DNA from: Hypericum androsaemum
Taxonomy: Eukaryota; Streptophyta; Magnoliopsida; Malpighiales; Hypericaceae
Reading direction: 5' to 3'
DNA length: 64,000 nucleotides
Assembly: GCA_963995505.1 (NCBI GenBank)
Contig: OZ023190.1
Span: 12,270,092-12,334,091, forward strand
This document shows positions 21,380-32,984 of this stretch, in pieces (position 1 is the first letter of the stretch; each line of letters begins with the position of its first letter). Both the position numbers and the translations under genes were made by a program. Under the pieces are notes generated by a model that was given only the letters and a program-made list of their open reading frames with translations, had not been told where the DNA came from and ran no database searches.

Positions 21380-23169
21380 TGTTGGGATAAAAAATGGAGA
21401 GAACGTCGATCGATCTCGTGACGGCCCGGAGTGCTCGTCCCAAGGTCGGTCTAACGCTATGAGTAACAAGGGTTGGCCGAAGCCGAGACTACTACTAACC
21501 TAAACTAAGATAAAAGCTGAAGCTTGATAGATATTGTGTGTTTGATTTTGTTGATGATGTCCCCGCCTTGCTCCCAATGCTCTGTTTATATAGACAAGTA
21601 GACTGTCTCAGCCTCCTATCGTCTCCTAGCCGTACTTGAAGACCTCAAGACTTATCTTTGCCAATGCTCATCCTCATGCAAAACTTATCTTCGTCTAACT
21701 TGGATCTCCGACGCTTATCCTTGCCCGACTTGAATTTCCAACATTTATCCTTGCCTGCCTTAGATTTTCAATGCTTATCCTTGCCTGACTCGGGTCTCTA
21801 ATGCCTATCTCCATCCCTTGACAACCCAAGTATGTTGAGAGTCCTAGAGTTCCTCAATTTCTTCGAGAGTCCATCTTGAATACGGTCTCTATTACCATGG
21901 ACCGTCAATAACCATAGGCCGACAATCGACCTGGGTCGACAATCGGGCTTGGCCTTCTTTGTCGACGATCGAGCCCTCCTCCAAGCTGGCCGACAATCGT
22001 CCCTTGATCACCGGCAGCCGACGATCGGCCTATACCCCAGCTTACCGATGATCGAGGTCACAAGGGATGTAGCCGACGATCAAGGGGTAGGTCATGCGGC
22101 CAATGATCTAATATTAGACAACTTCAAATAGATTCTTGGCATCCTTCTACTCCGAATTTGAAGATACTATGAACTAGAAAGTTATAGGCCCATGTCTTAG
22201 CTTTGCGTAGCAACTTGAATTGTCTTAATCCGAGTTTGGAGTCTCCAGATATGATCATTGTACCAATGGCCGACGATTGACCCTCCAGTTGACGCTAGCC
22301 GACGATCGGCCTGGAGTCACCTTCAAACCAATTTTAGGCCCTTTTCCGCTCTGAACTAGAAGAAGTCACCAACTAGAAAGTTGTAGCACTATCTCTTAAT
22401 TTCCATAGAAACTTGAATCATTGCAATACGAGGTCGGAGCCTCAAGATAAGCCAATTTTACCAATGGCCGACGATCTATCCGACGATCGCCTTGTAGCCG
22501 ACGATCAGCCTGCAGTCAGCTTCAAACCAATTTTAGGCCCTCTTCCGCTCTGAACTAGAAGAAGTCACCAACTAAAAAGTTGTATAACTATCTCTTAGAT
22601 TTCCATAGAAACTTGAATCATTACAATACGAGGTCGGAGCCTCAAGATAAGCCAATTTTACCAATGGCCGACGATCTAGCCGACGATCGCCTTGTAGCCG
22701 ATGATCGGCCTGCAGTCAGCTTCAAACCAATTTTAGGCCCTCTTCCGCTCAGAACTAGAAGAAGTCACCAACTAAAAAGTTGTAGAACTATCTCTTATCT
22801 TTCCACAAAAACTTGAATCATTGTAATACGAGGTTGGAGCCTCAAGATAAGCCAATTTTACCAATGGCCGACGATCTAGCCGACGATCGCCTTGTAGCCG
22901 ACGATCGGCCTGCAGTCAGATTCAAACCAATTTTAGGCCCTCTTTCGCTCTGAACTAGAAGAAGTTACCAACTACAAAATTGTAGATCTACGTCTTATCT
23001 CTCCGTAGCCACCAGAATCACTTCAATTTGAGGTCTAAGTCAAAATCTACGGGTGATCTACCAACGGTCGATAATCTAGGTTGAGCCGACAATCACCGGC
23101 TAGCTAATCTTGTCGACGATCGAAGCGTACTCCACCTCTTGGAGCCCCGACTATTTCTTTCTTTCAACA
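21380..23169 (-). repeat. 3' LTR (1790 bp) of a Tat-type gypsy element
   Basis: On the minus strand the segment starts TGTTGAAAG and ends CCCAACA, so the ends form the inverted TGTTG/CAACA expected of LTRs. A purine-rich tract (GCGGGGGGAA on the minus strand) sits just upstream of its minus-strand start. It contains 200-bp tandem units full of GCCGACGATCG-like words. The partner 5' LTR is absent because the element is truncated near 30.5 kb. Confidence 0.75.
22245..23060. repeat. Tandem 200-bp repeat inside the gypsy LTR
   Basis: The landmark GCCAATTTTACCAATGGCCG recurs at 22451, 22651 and 22851, an exact 200-bp spacing. A diverged unit precedes them and another follows. Each unit carries three GCCGACGATC-like words. 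GCCGA-CGA-TCGGC is self-complementary and could form short hairpins. Confidence 0.9.
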
Positions 23170-23171
23170 AT

Positions 23172-23181
23172 TCCCCCCGCA
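23172..23181 (-). other. Polypurine tract next to the 3' LTR
   Basis: Read on the minus strand, this is GCGGGGGGAA directly upstream of the LTR start, the position of the plus-strand primer in LTR retrotransposons. It shows that the LTR at 21380-23169 is the 3' LTR of a minus-strand element. Confidence 0.75.
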
Positions 23182-23297
23182 TAGTGATACTTCGATGTAA
23201 TCAAATGAGAAGGATCACCATGTAACATTTAGCTTCTTCGTAGAGCATTTTACAATTTGCCACACTTTCCATGCTATTTTGACAGAGACATCCTTGG

Positions 23298-23306
23298 CTA
23301 TATAAG
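23298..23306 (+). promoter_or_regulatory. Putative TATA box for the antisense plant-mobile-domain gene
   Basis: CTATATAAGAGCC stands on the plus strand about 950 bp upstream of the first ATG of the plant-mobile-domain gene, inside the retrotransposon but outside its LTR. The spacer contains more GCCGATGATCG-like words (23990-24135). This is an inference from sequence only. Confidence 0.4.
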
Positions 23307-24254
23307 AGCCAAGCCCTTTGCCCCTCATTTGCTCATTTTTTACCACTTGCTCTTTTTTGAAAAAAAAATGGGATCGCCCCCTCTTTAATAAATGGCAAAG
23401 TCGATCTCACCATAACCCGGAGACAAAAGCACGACTTCTAGGTAAACTTCCTCCTCTCAAAGTCCTCTCTACTTCACCATTTCAGCCCATCCTTCCTTTA
23501 ATCTGAATTTTGGTGGATTTAGGGCTTAATCAACCTAAACCAAACTAGGGTTCTTTGAAGCCAAGTTTACCTCCTCGTGGCGATAGTGTCCTTGGTGTAG
23601 CTTGCTCATCTTTGCTCTTGTAGATTTGTCCAAGAAGGTATATTTCTCAAACCTTGTTTGTATGTACACCATGTGTTTGTGTAAATACTTCTTCAAAGCC
23701 CCTTCACAATGTCCATAAAGTGTTTGTAGAAATGACAAAGTAGGTTGTGCCTTGTTTGAATTTCGAACTTTACCTTGAAGCTTTTTCCTCTTTGTTTTTA
23801 CATTTCGGACTTCCCTCCATGTTGAGCTAGTCATGATAATAGTGCGCTTTGTTGTGTATGTTTAGCTTCACAATGGTTCGGGTTGTTGCAACTTAGCTTT
23901 TTATGCATTTTTCTTGAGTGTGCACCGTTGGTGTTGTGTCCTAACCTTGAGCATTACGATACGGTCAATATTTGGCTCAACTCGTTTGGCCGATGATCGA
24001 CCCTTAACCATGTTGGCCGCTGCGATCGGCCTCTACCCCCGCTGGCCGACGATCGACCTCGGGTTAGGCTGACCAATAATCGGCCTCCACCCAAGGTTGG
24101 CCGATGATCGGCCATGGGTTAGGATGTCCGACCGACGATTGGCTCTATGCTGTGATCCTGTGGAGCTCGGCCTAAGTCAGTCAAAGCCATTACTTCTCTG
24201 ACCTCACCTAGCCTTATTCTTGCTGCACTTGTCTTGCAGGTATCAGCCTTAGTC

Positions 24255-27200
24255 ATGGAACCTCCGCCACTAATGCATAAGTATGAGCAACGCTATAAGG
24301 ATGTGCTAAATGCATCCACCTTTGGTACCTCTTTTTCCCTATTGATGACTCCACGGAGGTGATGAGCCACGCTCTTGGTCCAACAACGATCAACCCGGAT
24401 GCCTTCACCAAGTACCTTCCTATTCACCACCAGGACGCTCCTCTCATCAAGGGTCCATCCTTTAACCTATCCCAATGGGAAGGGTCTAAACTTTACCGGG
24501 GATGGCCCTCTTATCCGGACAAGTTCTTGCCAGCATACATTAAGTGGTACACCCGTCTTGAGAAGCTTCAAGGCACCACCTGGGAGAAAGCAGGCATTGC
24601 TTCTATGATATCCTTCTCTACCTGTCGATTCGAGCCATGTCCTACTTTGTTAGGCATTTTGCTTCAATATTGGTGTCCGAGTACCAACACCTTCATCTTT
24701 CGGTTGGGTATGTCCGCGTTACCTCACCTTTCTTTTACTACTCCTTGAGTTATAACGCGTCTTACCCTTTCTCTACTCCTCGTAAGCATGAGGACCATTA
24801 CTATGTATGACCTGGCATCGCTTTTCGGCCTCCGCTGTCGGGGTGGCAACGTCACTCCATCGCAACTTCCCACATTTCCAGCTGAACTTCGCAAAAGGTT
24901 CAAGGTTAAAGACCCAGAGAAGGCATACACCAAGTACATTGCCATTCACCGCCTAGCTGATGGTGCTACTAAAAATGAAAGTGAACATGTTGCCTTTCTG
25001 TTACTGTGGCTGTCTCGCTCCATCATGTGCTTAAGTGCCGAGCGAGTATCAATAGACTATGAGAAGCTGGAGTACTCTTTCTCCTTGGGTACTGAGTTGG
25101 CGATGGGGGAATTCATTCTCAGCCACCTATACCACCACATGATCGCCTACGTTATCTACCGCAAGGTGACCCATACCCTCAAGGCCTCTGGCCCCCTATG
25201 TATAGCTGCCCTGTAGAGCCCGGCGTATTTTCCGAGTCTTGCTACACCGTCACCCCCTTTGAGCATTCCGGGGCCGTGCTACGCTTACACTCTCTGCCAA
25301 AGAAAAGTGGATCTGTGTACCACCATTGAGGAGTACTTCACCATCTTTGACCAGGATGAGTACAGCCTTACTTATAAGATGCGGCCCCTGATGGAAGTAC
25401 ATAAAGAAGACGGGACCATTGACTACAGCTGTCGCCCTCCATTCCTCTTGTTTGACTTTTCTTCTAACAGCGCTGAGGAGTGGATTAAGATCCTTACCAC
25501 ACGGAACCTTGTGGGTGGCTGTACTGGGACAAAGATGCGCGTGGAACCTTATCATCCTCACTTCGTTGCCGAGCAGTTTGGCATGGTGCAGGACTTACCA
25601 TTCCCCCCCATGTACCTCCTCCACAGGTTCGAGGGTAAACGATTGGAGAGATCAAAAGAATGGAGGATAGCCAAGAAGGCCCTCGCAGTGAGCGAGTTTC
25701 TCCTTTCTCGTAGTACCTTAGAGAAAACCTTCTTTAGTGGCGGGACTACTGACTATTTTTTGGATTGGTGGAAGAAGCTTGATTATTGGCCTCATCGTGC
25801 TCCTGAGTTGGCGAAGATGTTTCCTCTTTCCGTCAAAGAGAAGAAAGGCACAGAGAAGCGTACACTGTCAGGACAAGCCAAATCGTCCTATGACTCAGTC
25901 TCTGGACCCTCTGACCCTTTGGATAGAGCTGATGATCATGAGGCTGAAACACACTCCGAAGCATTGAGTGGTGCTAACTCCGTACGAGAAGGTAGTCAAT
26001 TAGCCCCAAAATGCTACTTGTAATTTCCTTATCAACATTCACTCCCCTTTTGCATCTTAAACAGGTAACCTCGGCGACTCTGACTTTGACCCTTTGGATG
26101 ATGCCAATGACAAAGATGGTAGCGAGGCCGAGCATAGTGATGGCGGCGACTCTAGCGATGCTAACTCTGAAAAAAGAGGTACGCCCATTTCTCAAGTGCC
26201 TCCTACTTACTTAGTTGTCTAACCGTTGATCCCTGTATGCAGATCTCTTCGACAACTCCAGCCCTCAGGCTATTGATGGCACCTCCATACCTGAAGCCCA
26301 GACTCCACCTCCTCAAAGCAAGGTAACCCCTCTGCAAATGTATGTGAATTGGTATATATAAACTTTCAAGATAACACGCCTTTTGCAGCGTCGCCTTGTG
26401 ATGAGTTCAACCTCAGAATCTGCCATGACCCTTGGTAAGGACATAACCATTGTTGCTCCTCCAGCCATGGTTAGAGCTGCCACCCGCCGACCTAAGATGT
26501 TGCTACCCGTGACCAAGGGCAAGGAGACAGCCACCATAGTTAAGAAAGTGGTAGTGAACGATCCTACACCAAAGGCTGATCAGGCTCCTCCTTGTCCTAT
26601 AGATCGACCCCTATTGGAATCCTCTGTTGTAGTGCCGCTGCTAGCACTGTCGGTCATTGCACCTTCTTTGGCACCCTTGGTTGTCACATCACCATTGGCA
26701 ACGACCATACCTCCCATCATAGGTAGTTCCTCATCGACTCTAGTCACTGCCCAGGCTCCCCTTTCGGTGTTAGATGATGAGGATGAGTCAGTCATGGTAT
26801 TCTTCTCAAACTTTCATCCTTCTCAAAATTAGTTAACTGCATTCTTGACTTTTGGATTCCTTATGGAGCAGGCCTTCTATGATAGCATCACGGCCATCCC
26901 ACCTGTACCAGATCTCTATCAGCCTCCAACCGCTCACACCTCATCCACTAGTGCCCCAGCCGACATAGCAACGGAGAACCGAGCTACCCAATGTCTCGAG
27001 GTCCAGCGGCACAGTGCGTTAGTTATTGATTTCCTTATTGCCTTCATGATTCAGCAAGAAATCGACGTAGGCTTCGACCCACCAGCTGATATCACTGAAT
27101 CCTTATAGTACCTGGAGTCTCGTGGGGAGGGAATTCTTTTACCCGAGCTGTATGACCAAGTTTGTCTGCTAAATGAGGATTTTACCGCCACTCTTCGTAG

Positions 27201-27779
27201 GTAAAGCCACCTTCCCATAAAGCTGTTTCAAAGGCTAAGCGAACATTCTAACTTGTCTATTATAGTCATATGCAGAGTTGGTTGCGCTTCCAGGCAGTCT
27301 TCTTCAGCCACCGTAAGGGCCGCGACCACGAGAAGGCCTCCGCAAAAGCTCGCAAAACCCTCGTATCCAGGACCCAGGAATTCAAGCTCATACGTGCCGA
27401 ATGGATCGAAAAAAAGAACGCAGCCCAATTGACTTTCCTACGGGTAGCTGAACTTGAGCAAGAGCTAGCCCAAGCTAAGGAGAGAGATGTAATTGCTAAA
27501 GCAGACGTCGTCATGGCTGCCCAAAAGAAGAACGTTTTATTCCAAGCTGACCAAGAGTTCAAAATCAACATTTATGACAAGGCAAGAACAGACCACGCTT
27601 CTGCTCTTGCGAGGCACGCGCGACTGAAGGCGAACTATGATGCCGAGCGAGACACACTTGTAGCAGCAGGTAACTTTATTCGAGATGTGATCAAAAGTTT
27701 TCGCCCTGACGTGGATCCCGGGTCTGGCTACGAGTCCGAGGGAGTTGGCCGAGCTGATGAAGGCGCAGATCATGACTAG
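24255..27779 (+). pseudogene. Plant mobile domain (PMD) protein gene, antisense to the gypsy element, probably decayed
   Basis: Starting at MEPPPLMHKYEQRY (24255), coding-like segments follow one another. PSFNLSQWEGSKLYRGWP (from 24359) and ITMYDLASLFGLRCRGG (from 24788) are characteristic of the aminotransferase-like plant mobile domain; LLWLSRSIM and FRKW-like downstream parts fit the same family. Then come an acidic, Ser/Asp-rich linker (about 25870-26300), a Pro/Val-rich linker (26383-26832), and a C-terminal Ala/Glu/Lys-rich predicted coiled coil (27270-27779). Several joins look like short introns. I also see a frameshift near 24330-24360 and an in-frame stop at 25214, so the copy is probably not functional, although alternative splicing could avoid some breaks. 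The gene lies between the pol region and the 3' LTR of the minus-strand element, opposite in orientation, as in known Tat-lineage elements with antisense extra ORFs. Confidence 0.7.
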
Positions 27780-28136
27780 TCTTGTGCTAGACTGCTTAGA
27801 TTTTTTGGGGTTTGATCACCCTTTTGCTCATCCATCCTTTTGTATGCCTTGACCTATTTATGGCTTAACCTCTTATGAAGCCATTTAGGCTTTTCTTTTA
27901 TTATCCATGTTGATGCCTCGACCTCTCGGCTTTTATCAAACCGTTATTAGTATGCACGAGTAATAACAAGTGATATTTTAAGAGTCTTGGAGAGCCAAGG
28001 AGTAAATAATTTTATTAAGATATGACGACTTTAAGCAAACCGAATAAAAACTAAGTACAATATAATCTGGTCTATTCAAAGACCGTTATAAAGAATGATT
28101 AAGGCTAACATAGGTCTCTACATTGCGCCAAACCAG
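27780..28136. other. Spacer between the convergent PMD gene and gypsy pol
   Basis: AT-rich DNA in which the plus-strand PMD gene and the minus-strand polyprotein end toward each other. It may serve as 3' untranslated region for both. No other feature seen. Confidence 0.5.
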
Positions 28137-30500
28137 CTATATTTCTTGTCCGTGTTCTCGAGCATAGTCCTCGAACAACCTATCATCCACTCCATCCCAC
28201 ATGCTGGGGCGATAAGTCTTCAAGTACAATCCATTTATTGGGCGTTCATGGACTTCACCGTTGACATTAGCTAGACGATAAGACCCATTCCAAAGTACGT
28301 CGTGCACTTCAAATGGTCCTTTCCAGTTGGGCGACCACTTCCCATATTCGTGGTCCTTACGTCCTATTGGAAGGATGACCTTCCAGACTAGGTCCCCTCT
28401 CTCGAAGTGCTTCTCGCAGACTCTTTTATTATATGCCTTCTCTACGGTCTTCTTTTGTTGGATAATGGCATCTAAAGCCTTCAGTCTCTCTTCAGGAAGA
28501 TCTTCAAGGGCGGCCATCATGGCAGAGTCAAAGTCTAAGCTAGATAGGTGCATCTATTCTGCTCTCCTCAGTGATAGTACCGTTAACTCTAATGGGATCA
28601 TGGCATCATGACCATAGGTCAAAGCGAAGGGAGTCGTACCCGTAGCACCCTTCTTCGTGGTACGAAAAGCCCATAGAGCTTCGGATAATGCCAAGTGCCA
28701 TGTTCGGGGTTTCCCTCTTACCATCTTCTCTATGCATCCTTTCAACACCTTATTGGTGGCTTCAGCTTGTCCATTACCTTGGGCGTAATAAGGTGTAGAA
28801 TGAGTAATTTTGAAGCCCATGGTTTTTGCAAACGTCTGGACTTCATCTCCAGTAAAGATGGTCGCCTGATCAGTAGTGATCGTTTCTGGTAACCCGAACC
28901 TATGAATAATGTGCTCCTTGAAGAACTGGATCACCGTTTTTTGATTTACAACCTTCATGGGAATCGCCTCTACCCACTTAGTGAAGTAATCCGTGGCAAC
29001 AAGGATGAAGCAGTGTCCCTTAGTGGAAGGGGGGTAGATCTTTCCAATCACGTCAACTGCCCAACCTCTGAATGGCCAAGGCTTCACTACGGGATGGAAG
29101 GTATCAGCTGGGGAGCGTTGGACTTGACCGTGCCTTTGGCACTCTTGGCACCCTTTGGCATAATCAATGCAATTCTTCGCCATGCCTGGCCAGAAGTAGC
29201 CATGACGATGCATCAGCCATCTCATCTTGATCCCTGACTGATGAGCTCCACATATGCCTTCGTGGATCTTAGTCATAGCCAACATAGCCTCCTGCGGGCT
29301 TGGGCACACCAAGAGTAATCCATCGACCGTCCTTCGGTAAAGGGTATCATTGACGTACTCAAAACGGAGTGCCTTTGCTTTAGTGACTTGTCTGAGGAAG
29401 AGCTTGGATCCCTGAAGTAGTTGATATACTCTTGCCTCCAGTCCAGGTCGAGTTGTATCAATTCTGCTTCGACCACCTGGGGGATCTCACCTAGTGCCGA
29501 GGTCGTCCTGACCTTTACCAGCACGGAGTTAAATTTATCTAAGGCACGAAACCCAGACCGTGTTTGCACTAGCTTGTTGGCTTCAAGATTCTTGGTGCGA
29601 TCTATGAACTCAATAAAGGCATCTTCGAAGCCCCTCAGTAATGTTCAGGCTGCATCACAGCACACTTGGAACCCGTCACGCCCGCACTTAAATTCACCTG
29701 TCACCTGATTGATCACCAACATTTAGTCTCCAAACACCCACACGTTCTTAGCACCCAAGTCCTTTAAGGCAAGTAGCCCGAGTAACAGTGCTTCGTACTC
29801 TGCCTGGTTATTGGTGCAAGGGAAGTCAAGGAGGAATGAGGCTTTTGCCTTGATCCCAGTTGGAGACTTGATCATGAATCCTCCTCCCGCATACTTCTTA
29901 GTCCGAGAGCCGTCAAACCAAAAAAGCCAAGGTTTCTTGGCCACCATCCCGAAATCCACCGTGGTATCGGCAGAGGTGTTTATGCTAGGGTGGTCTGCCA
30001 AGAAGTCAGCTAGAGCCTGACCCTTCACCGCCCGTTGAGGTACGAACGTAAGGTTGAACTCCACCAATGCCAAGGCTCATTTGCCTACCCTACCCCGCAT
30101 GATGGGTCCTGTGAGTAGGTACTTAAGGATATCGGTCTGTGCTACTACCTTTACCTCCATGGGGAGTAGATAGTACCTTAGCTTTCTACAGGCAAAGAAA
30201 AGGCACAGGCATAGTTTCTCAATTGATGAGTATCTAATCTCTGCACTTAGGAGAGACCGACTTAGGTAGTAGACAGCTTGTTCCTTCCCTTCATCATTCT
30301 CTTGGGCCAGTAAGCAACCAATGGAGTCGTGGGCAGCTGAGACATAGAGAAGTAAGGGTCGGTCTTGAGATGGAGGAGTTACTATAGGAGGGGATAATAG
30401 GTACTCCTTAAGCTCGTCGAATGCTTGTTGGTGTTTGATCTCCCATATGAACTCTCCTCCTTTCAACTTGAGCAAGTTGGTAAACGACCGAGTTCGGCCT
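28137..30500 (-). pseudogene. Tat-type gypsy polyprotein: RT C-terminus, RNase H, second RNase H, integrase
   Basis: In coding order from 30475 downward: the end of the reverse transcriptase with its linked RNase H (QQAFDELKEYLLSPPIV, LSRSLLSAEIRYSSIEKL); an additional archaeal-type RNase H (FDGSRTKKYAGGGF, NNQAEYEALLLGL); an integrase zinc-binding part (HEGICGAHQSG, then C-x2-C); the integrase core with D in VATDYFTKW, D in TTDQA and E in NGQAEATNK; and a basic C-terminal segment containing GPFEVHDVL. The extra RNase H marks the Tat lineage. Breaks are in-frame stops at 30077-30079 and 28554-28556, a further stop after the second RNase H, and a frameshift near 29310. Gag, protease and most of the RT are missing. 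The copy is dead. Confidence 0.85.
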
Positions 30501-30510
30501 GCTGTGTTGT

Positions 30511-32242
30511 GATCGTATTATGAAAGCGAATATACCACTGTCTAGACGACTGCTTAAGGCCATAAATTGATCTATTTAATTTGCAAACTTTGTGTTCGTA
30601 GCCTTTTTGAATATAGCCCTCAGGCTGAATCATGTAGATTTCTTCATCCAATTCTCCATGGAGAAAAGCAGTTTTTACATCTATTTGATATACTTCTAGA
30701 TTCATGTTAGCAACCATAGCTAAAATGATCATAATTGACATAAATCTAACAATAGGTGCAAAAGTCTCCTCATAGTCCATCCCAGCATGTTGTTTGAACC
30801 CTTGGGCAACCAAACGCGTTTTGTATCGTTCGATACTACCATCTGCATTGCGCTTGATTTTGAGAATCCACTTATTCCCAATTGTCCTACGCCCCTTAGG
30901 TAGGTCAACCATATCCCAAACCTGGTTTTTGATAATATAAGCTTCTTCCATTGCATTCATCCATTCAGTTCGTTTTAGAGATGACAAAGCTCTAGATACA
31001 TTCTTTGGCTCATCTTCATCCTGTAGGATGGCCAGAAGAATTTTACTTGGACCACCAAATTTTTTTTGTGATACCAAGAACGCATTAGCCTCGCCTTCGA
31101 TGTCAAATCGTCGGCGTGGTATGCCAGTTCTGCTAGACCTACGATATTCCCGGTTTTGATAAACATCTCTCATATATTCATCATATCTAGGAATCGCACT
31201 CATACTATGTGAAAATACCGTACTCCCACTGGAATAAGGAATTACCTCCCTTTCAGACTCAAATCACGACCTTCCAGATCATTTTGAGTTGAAAAATCTC
31301 TATCTTCCTCCTCAATTCTCCCACTCGGAAGAAGTGATCCAGATGATTCTGGTTCATATGTCTCATAAAGAGTAAGGTCATTACTAACCTCCCCCAACTT
31401 TGGAAATTCATTTTCCAAAAACATGGCATCGCGTGATTCAAATTCGGTTACATGTCTATTGTCCAATTCACCCACGAACACGTACCCTTTAGATATCTCT
31501 GGATACCTTATAAAGATACTTTTTCTACCTCTCGGTCCTAATTTACCGAAAGTACTTGAGATAGAATGGACATAGGATGCACACCCACATGGCTTAAAAT
31601 AGGATAGATCGGGCTTCTGATCTGTCTACATTTCATAAAGAGTGGCTGTAACAGACTTAGAGGGAACACGGTTTAGAACGTATGCGGCAGTCAGGAGCGC
31701 ATCTCCATAGAATGATATAGGCAAACTTGCCTCTGCCATTATCGATCTAACCATGTCAAGAATGGTTCTATTCCTTCTTTCAGCAACCCCGTTTTGCTGG
31801 GGTGTATATGGAATGGACAACTGATGTTCAATCCCTTTTTCAATGCATAGAGCTTTGAACTCATCTGAAAGATATTCAAGGCCACGATCAGTTCGCAAGG
31901 CCTTTATCTTTCTGTCCTTCTGATTCTCAACAAAACGCATGTATGGCATGAAGCAGTTTAAGGCTTCAGACTTGTGAAAAATCAGGTATATCAAACCATA
32001 TCTAGTATAGTCATCAATAAAGATGATGAAATAATATGCTCCATGCCTTGCCCTTACGTTCATTGGACCACAGATGTTAGAATGGACTAATTGTAATGGA
32101 AATTCGGCTCTAGCCCCAGTACCGAAAGGTTTCCTTGTGCTTTTTCCTTCTAGACAGGATACACATCTGGGTAATATAGATCTCTCTACATTTCCCAGTA
32201 GTCCTGCTTTAGCTAGACGGGTTAAATGATCCTGACCGATAT
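30511..32242 (-). pseudogene. Copia pol fragment: integrase, linker and truncated reverse transcriptase
   Basis: From 32242 downward: the end of the GAG-pre-integrase domain and an integrase core (IIFIDDYTRYG, then LRTDRGLEYLSDEF, then QQNGVAERRNRTILDMVRSI), which keeps the D-D-E-type residues. A Ser/Glu-rich linker follows (31481-31242). The RT then begins around 30980 with NEWMNAMEEAY-like sequence and includes GNKWILKIKRNADGSIERYK, RLVAQGF and YQIDVKTAFLHGEL. It stops after SIYGLKQSSRQWY, before the YVDD motif. Stops and frame changes separate the integrase (ending 31626), linker and RT frames. Without the RT active site and RNase H the copy cannot transpose. Confidence 0.88.
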
Positions 32243-32247
32243 GGCCT

Positions 32248-32984
32248 TGATGTGAACACGTCCACTATGGAGCTACAAGACCCACAAGCAGTTCGAGTTC
32301 CACTTGGACCAATCACAAGAGCAAGAGCAAAGATGCTTCAAGCTGAGCTCAACGGATTAATTCAAGGGATTTGGACTACAACCAGCTCGTGTAAGCCCGT
32401 GGACGTCCATGCAAAGCCCATGCACGTGATTAGAGTTGTTTTGGAAGCCTAAAGGAGTAGAACCAAGATTCCTACTTTTTAGGAATAAGAGTTATCCAAA
32501 CTTTTTATAACTTTTTAGGAATAAGAGTTATCCAATAGTGGATAATGATTGTATTTTTCAATTCTTAGGATAAACATTCGTTTTAGAACTAGTTTAAGTA
32601 GTATGATAAGTTTGGAGCTCTTCAGAACTTATCTTGTTGACTTTGGAGTCTATCCAGGTCAGTTTTAACCTTTATATAAGGAGGGCCACGAATTCAATAA
32701 AGACATCACTTTTTGGCATAAGAAAATTCGTGAGTTTTGATACTCGTGTTGTTCTTGCGGGCTGGATTGCTTAGATAGGGCGTTTGTACTTATCAAACGG
32801 AATTTCCATCTCCGTTTGTGGCGTATTCGATTCAAGATCAAGGTTCGCGTTCTCACCATTGCTACGGGTCAAAGTTAACCAACACTGAGGTTCGGTGCAA
32901 GGCGCAAAGCGTCGGGTCAAGATCAACCATCATCCTAAAGTAGACGGTCCGAGTTGGTGCGAGTTCCTGACGAGATTCATATCA
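32248..32984 (+). repeat. LTR 1 of the nested array
   Basis: 737 bp, starting TGATGTGAACACG and ending GATTCATATCA. By eye it differs from LTR 2 at three positions (32334, 32432, 32775). Its start keeps an open frame, PLGPITRARAK, reminiscent of the gypsy pol C terminus that often runs into the LTR. TATATAAGGAGG (around 32675) is a good TATA box. Confidence 0.93.

Larger units (their letters stand above)
21380..30510 (-). mobile_element. Truncated Tat-lineage Ty3/gypsy retrotransposon with antisense PMD gene
   Basis: Minus-strand order: partial pol, convergent antisense PMD gene, polypurine tract, 3' LTR. The 5' part is cut at about 30.5 kb, where copia sequence begins. The LTR end at 21380 interrupts a coding-like fragment of the WAKL2 downstream unit, so this end is a genuine insertion boundary. 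Confidence 0.8.

Noticed and set aside
22245..23060. CRISPR-like array
   Set aside because: Units are 200 bp without short constant repeats and variable spacers, the DNA is eukaryotic, and the array lies inside an LTR.
28695..29237. Plus-strand frames across the gypsy integrase
   Set aside because: Shadows of the minus-strand integrase coding sequence.
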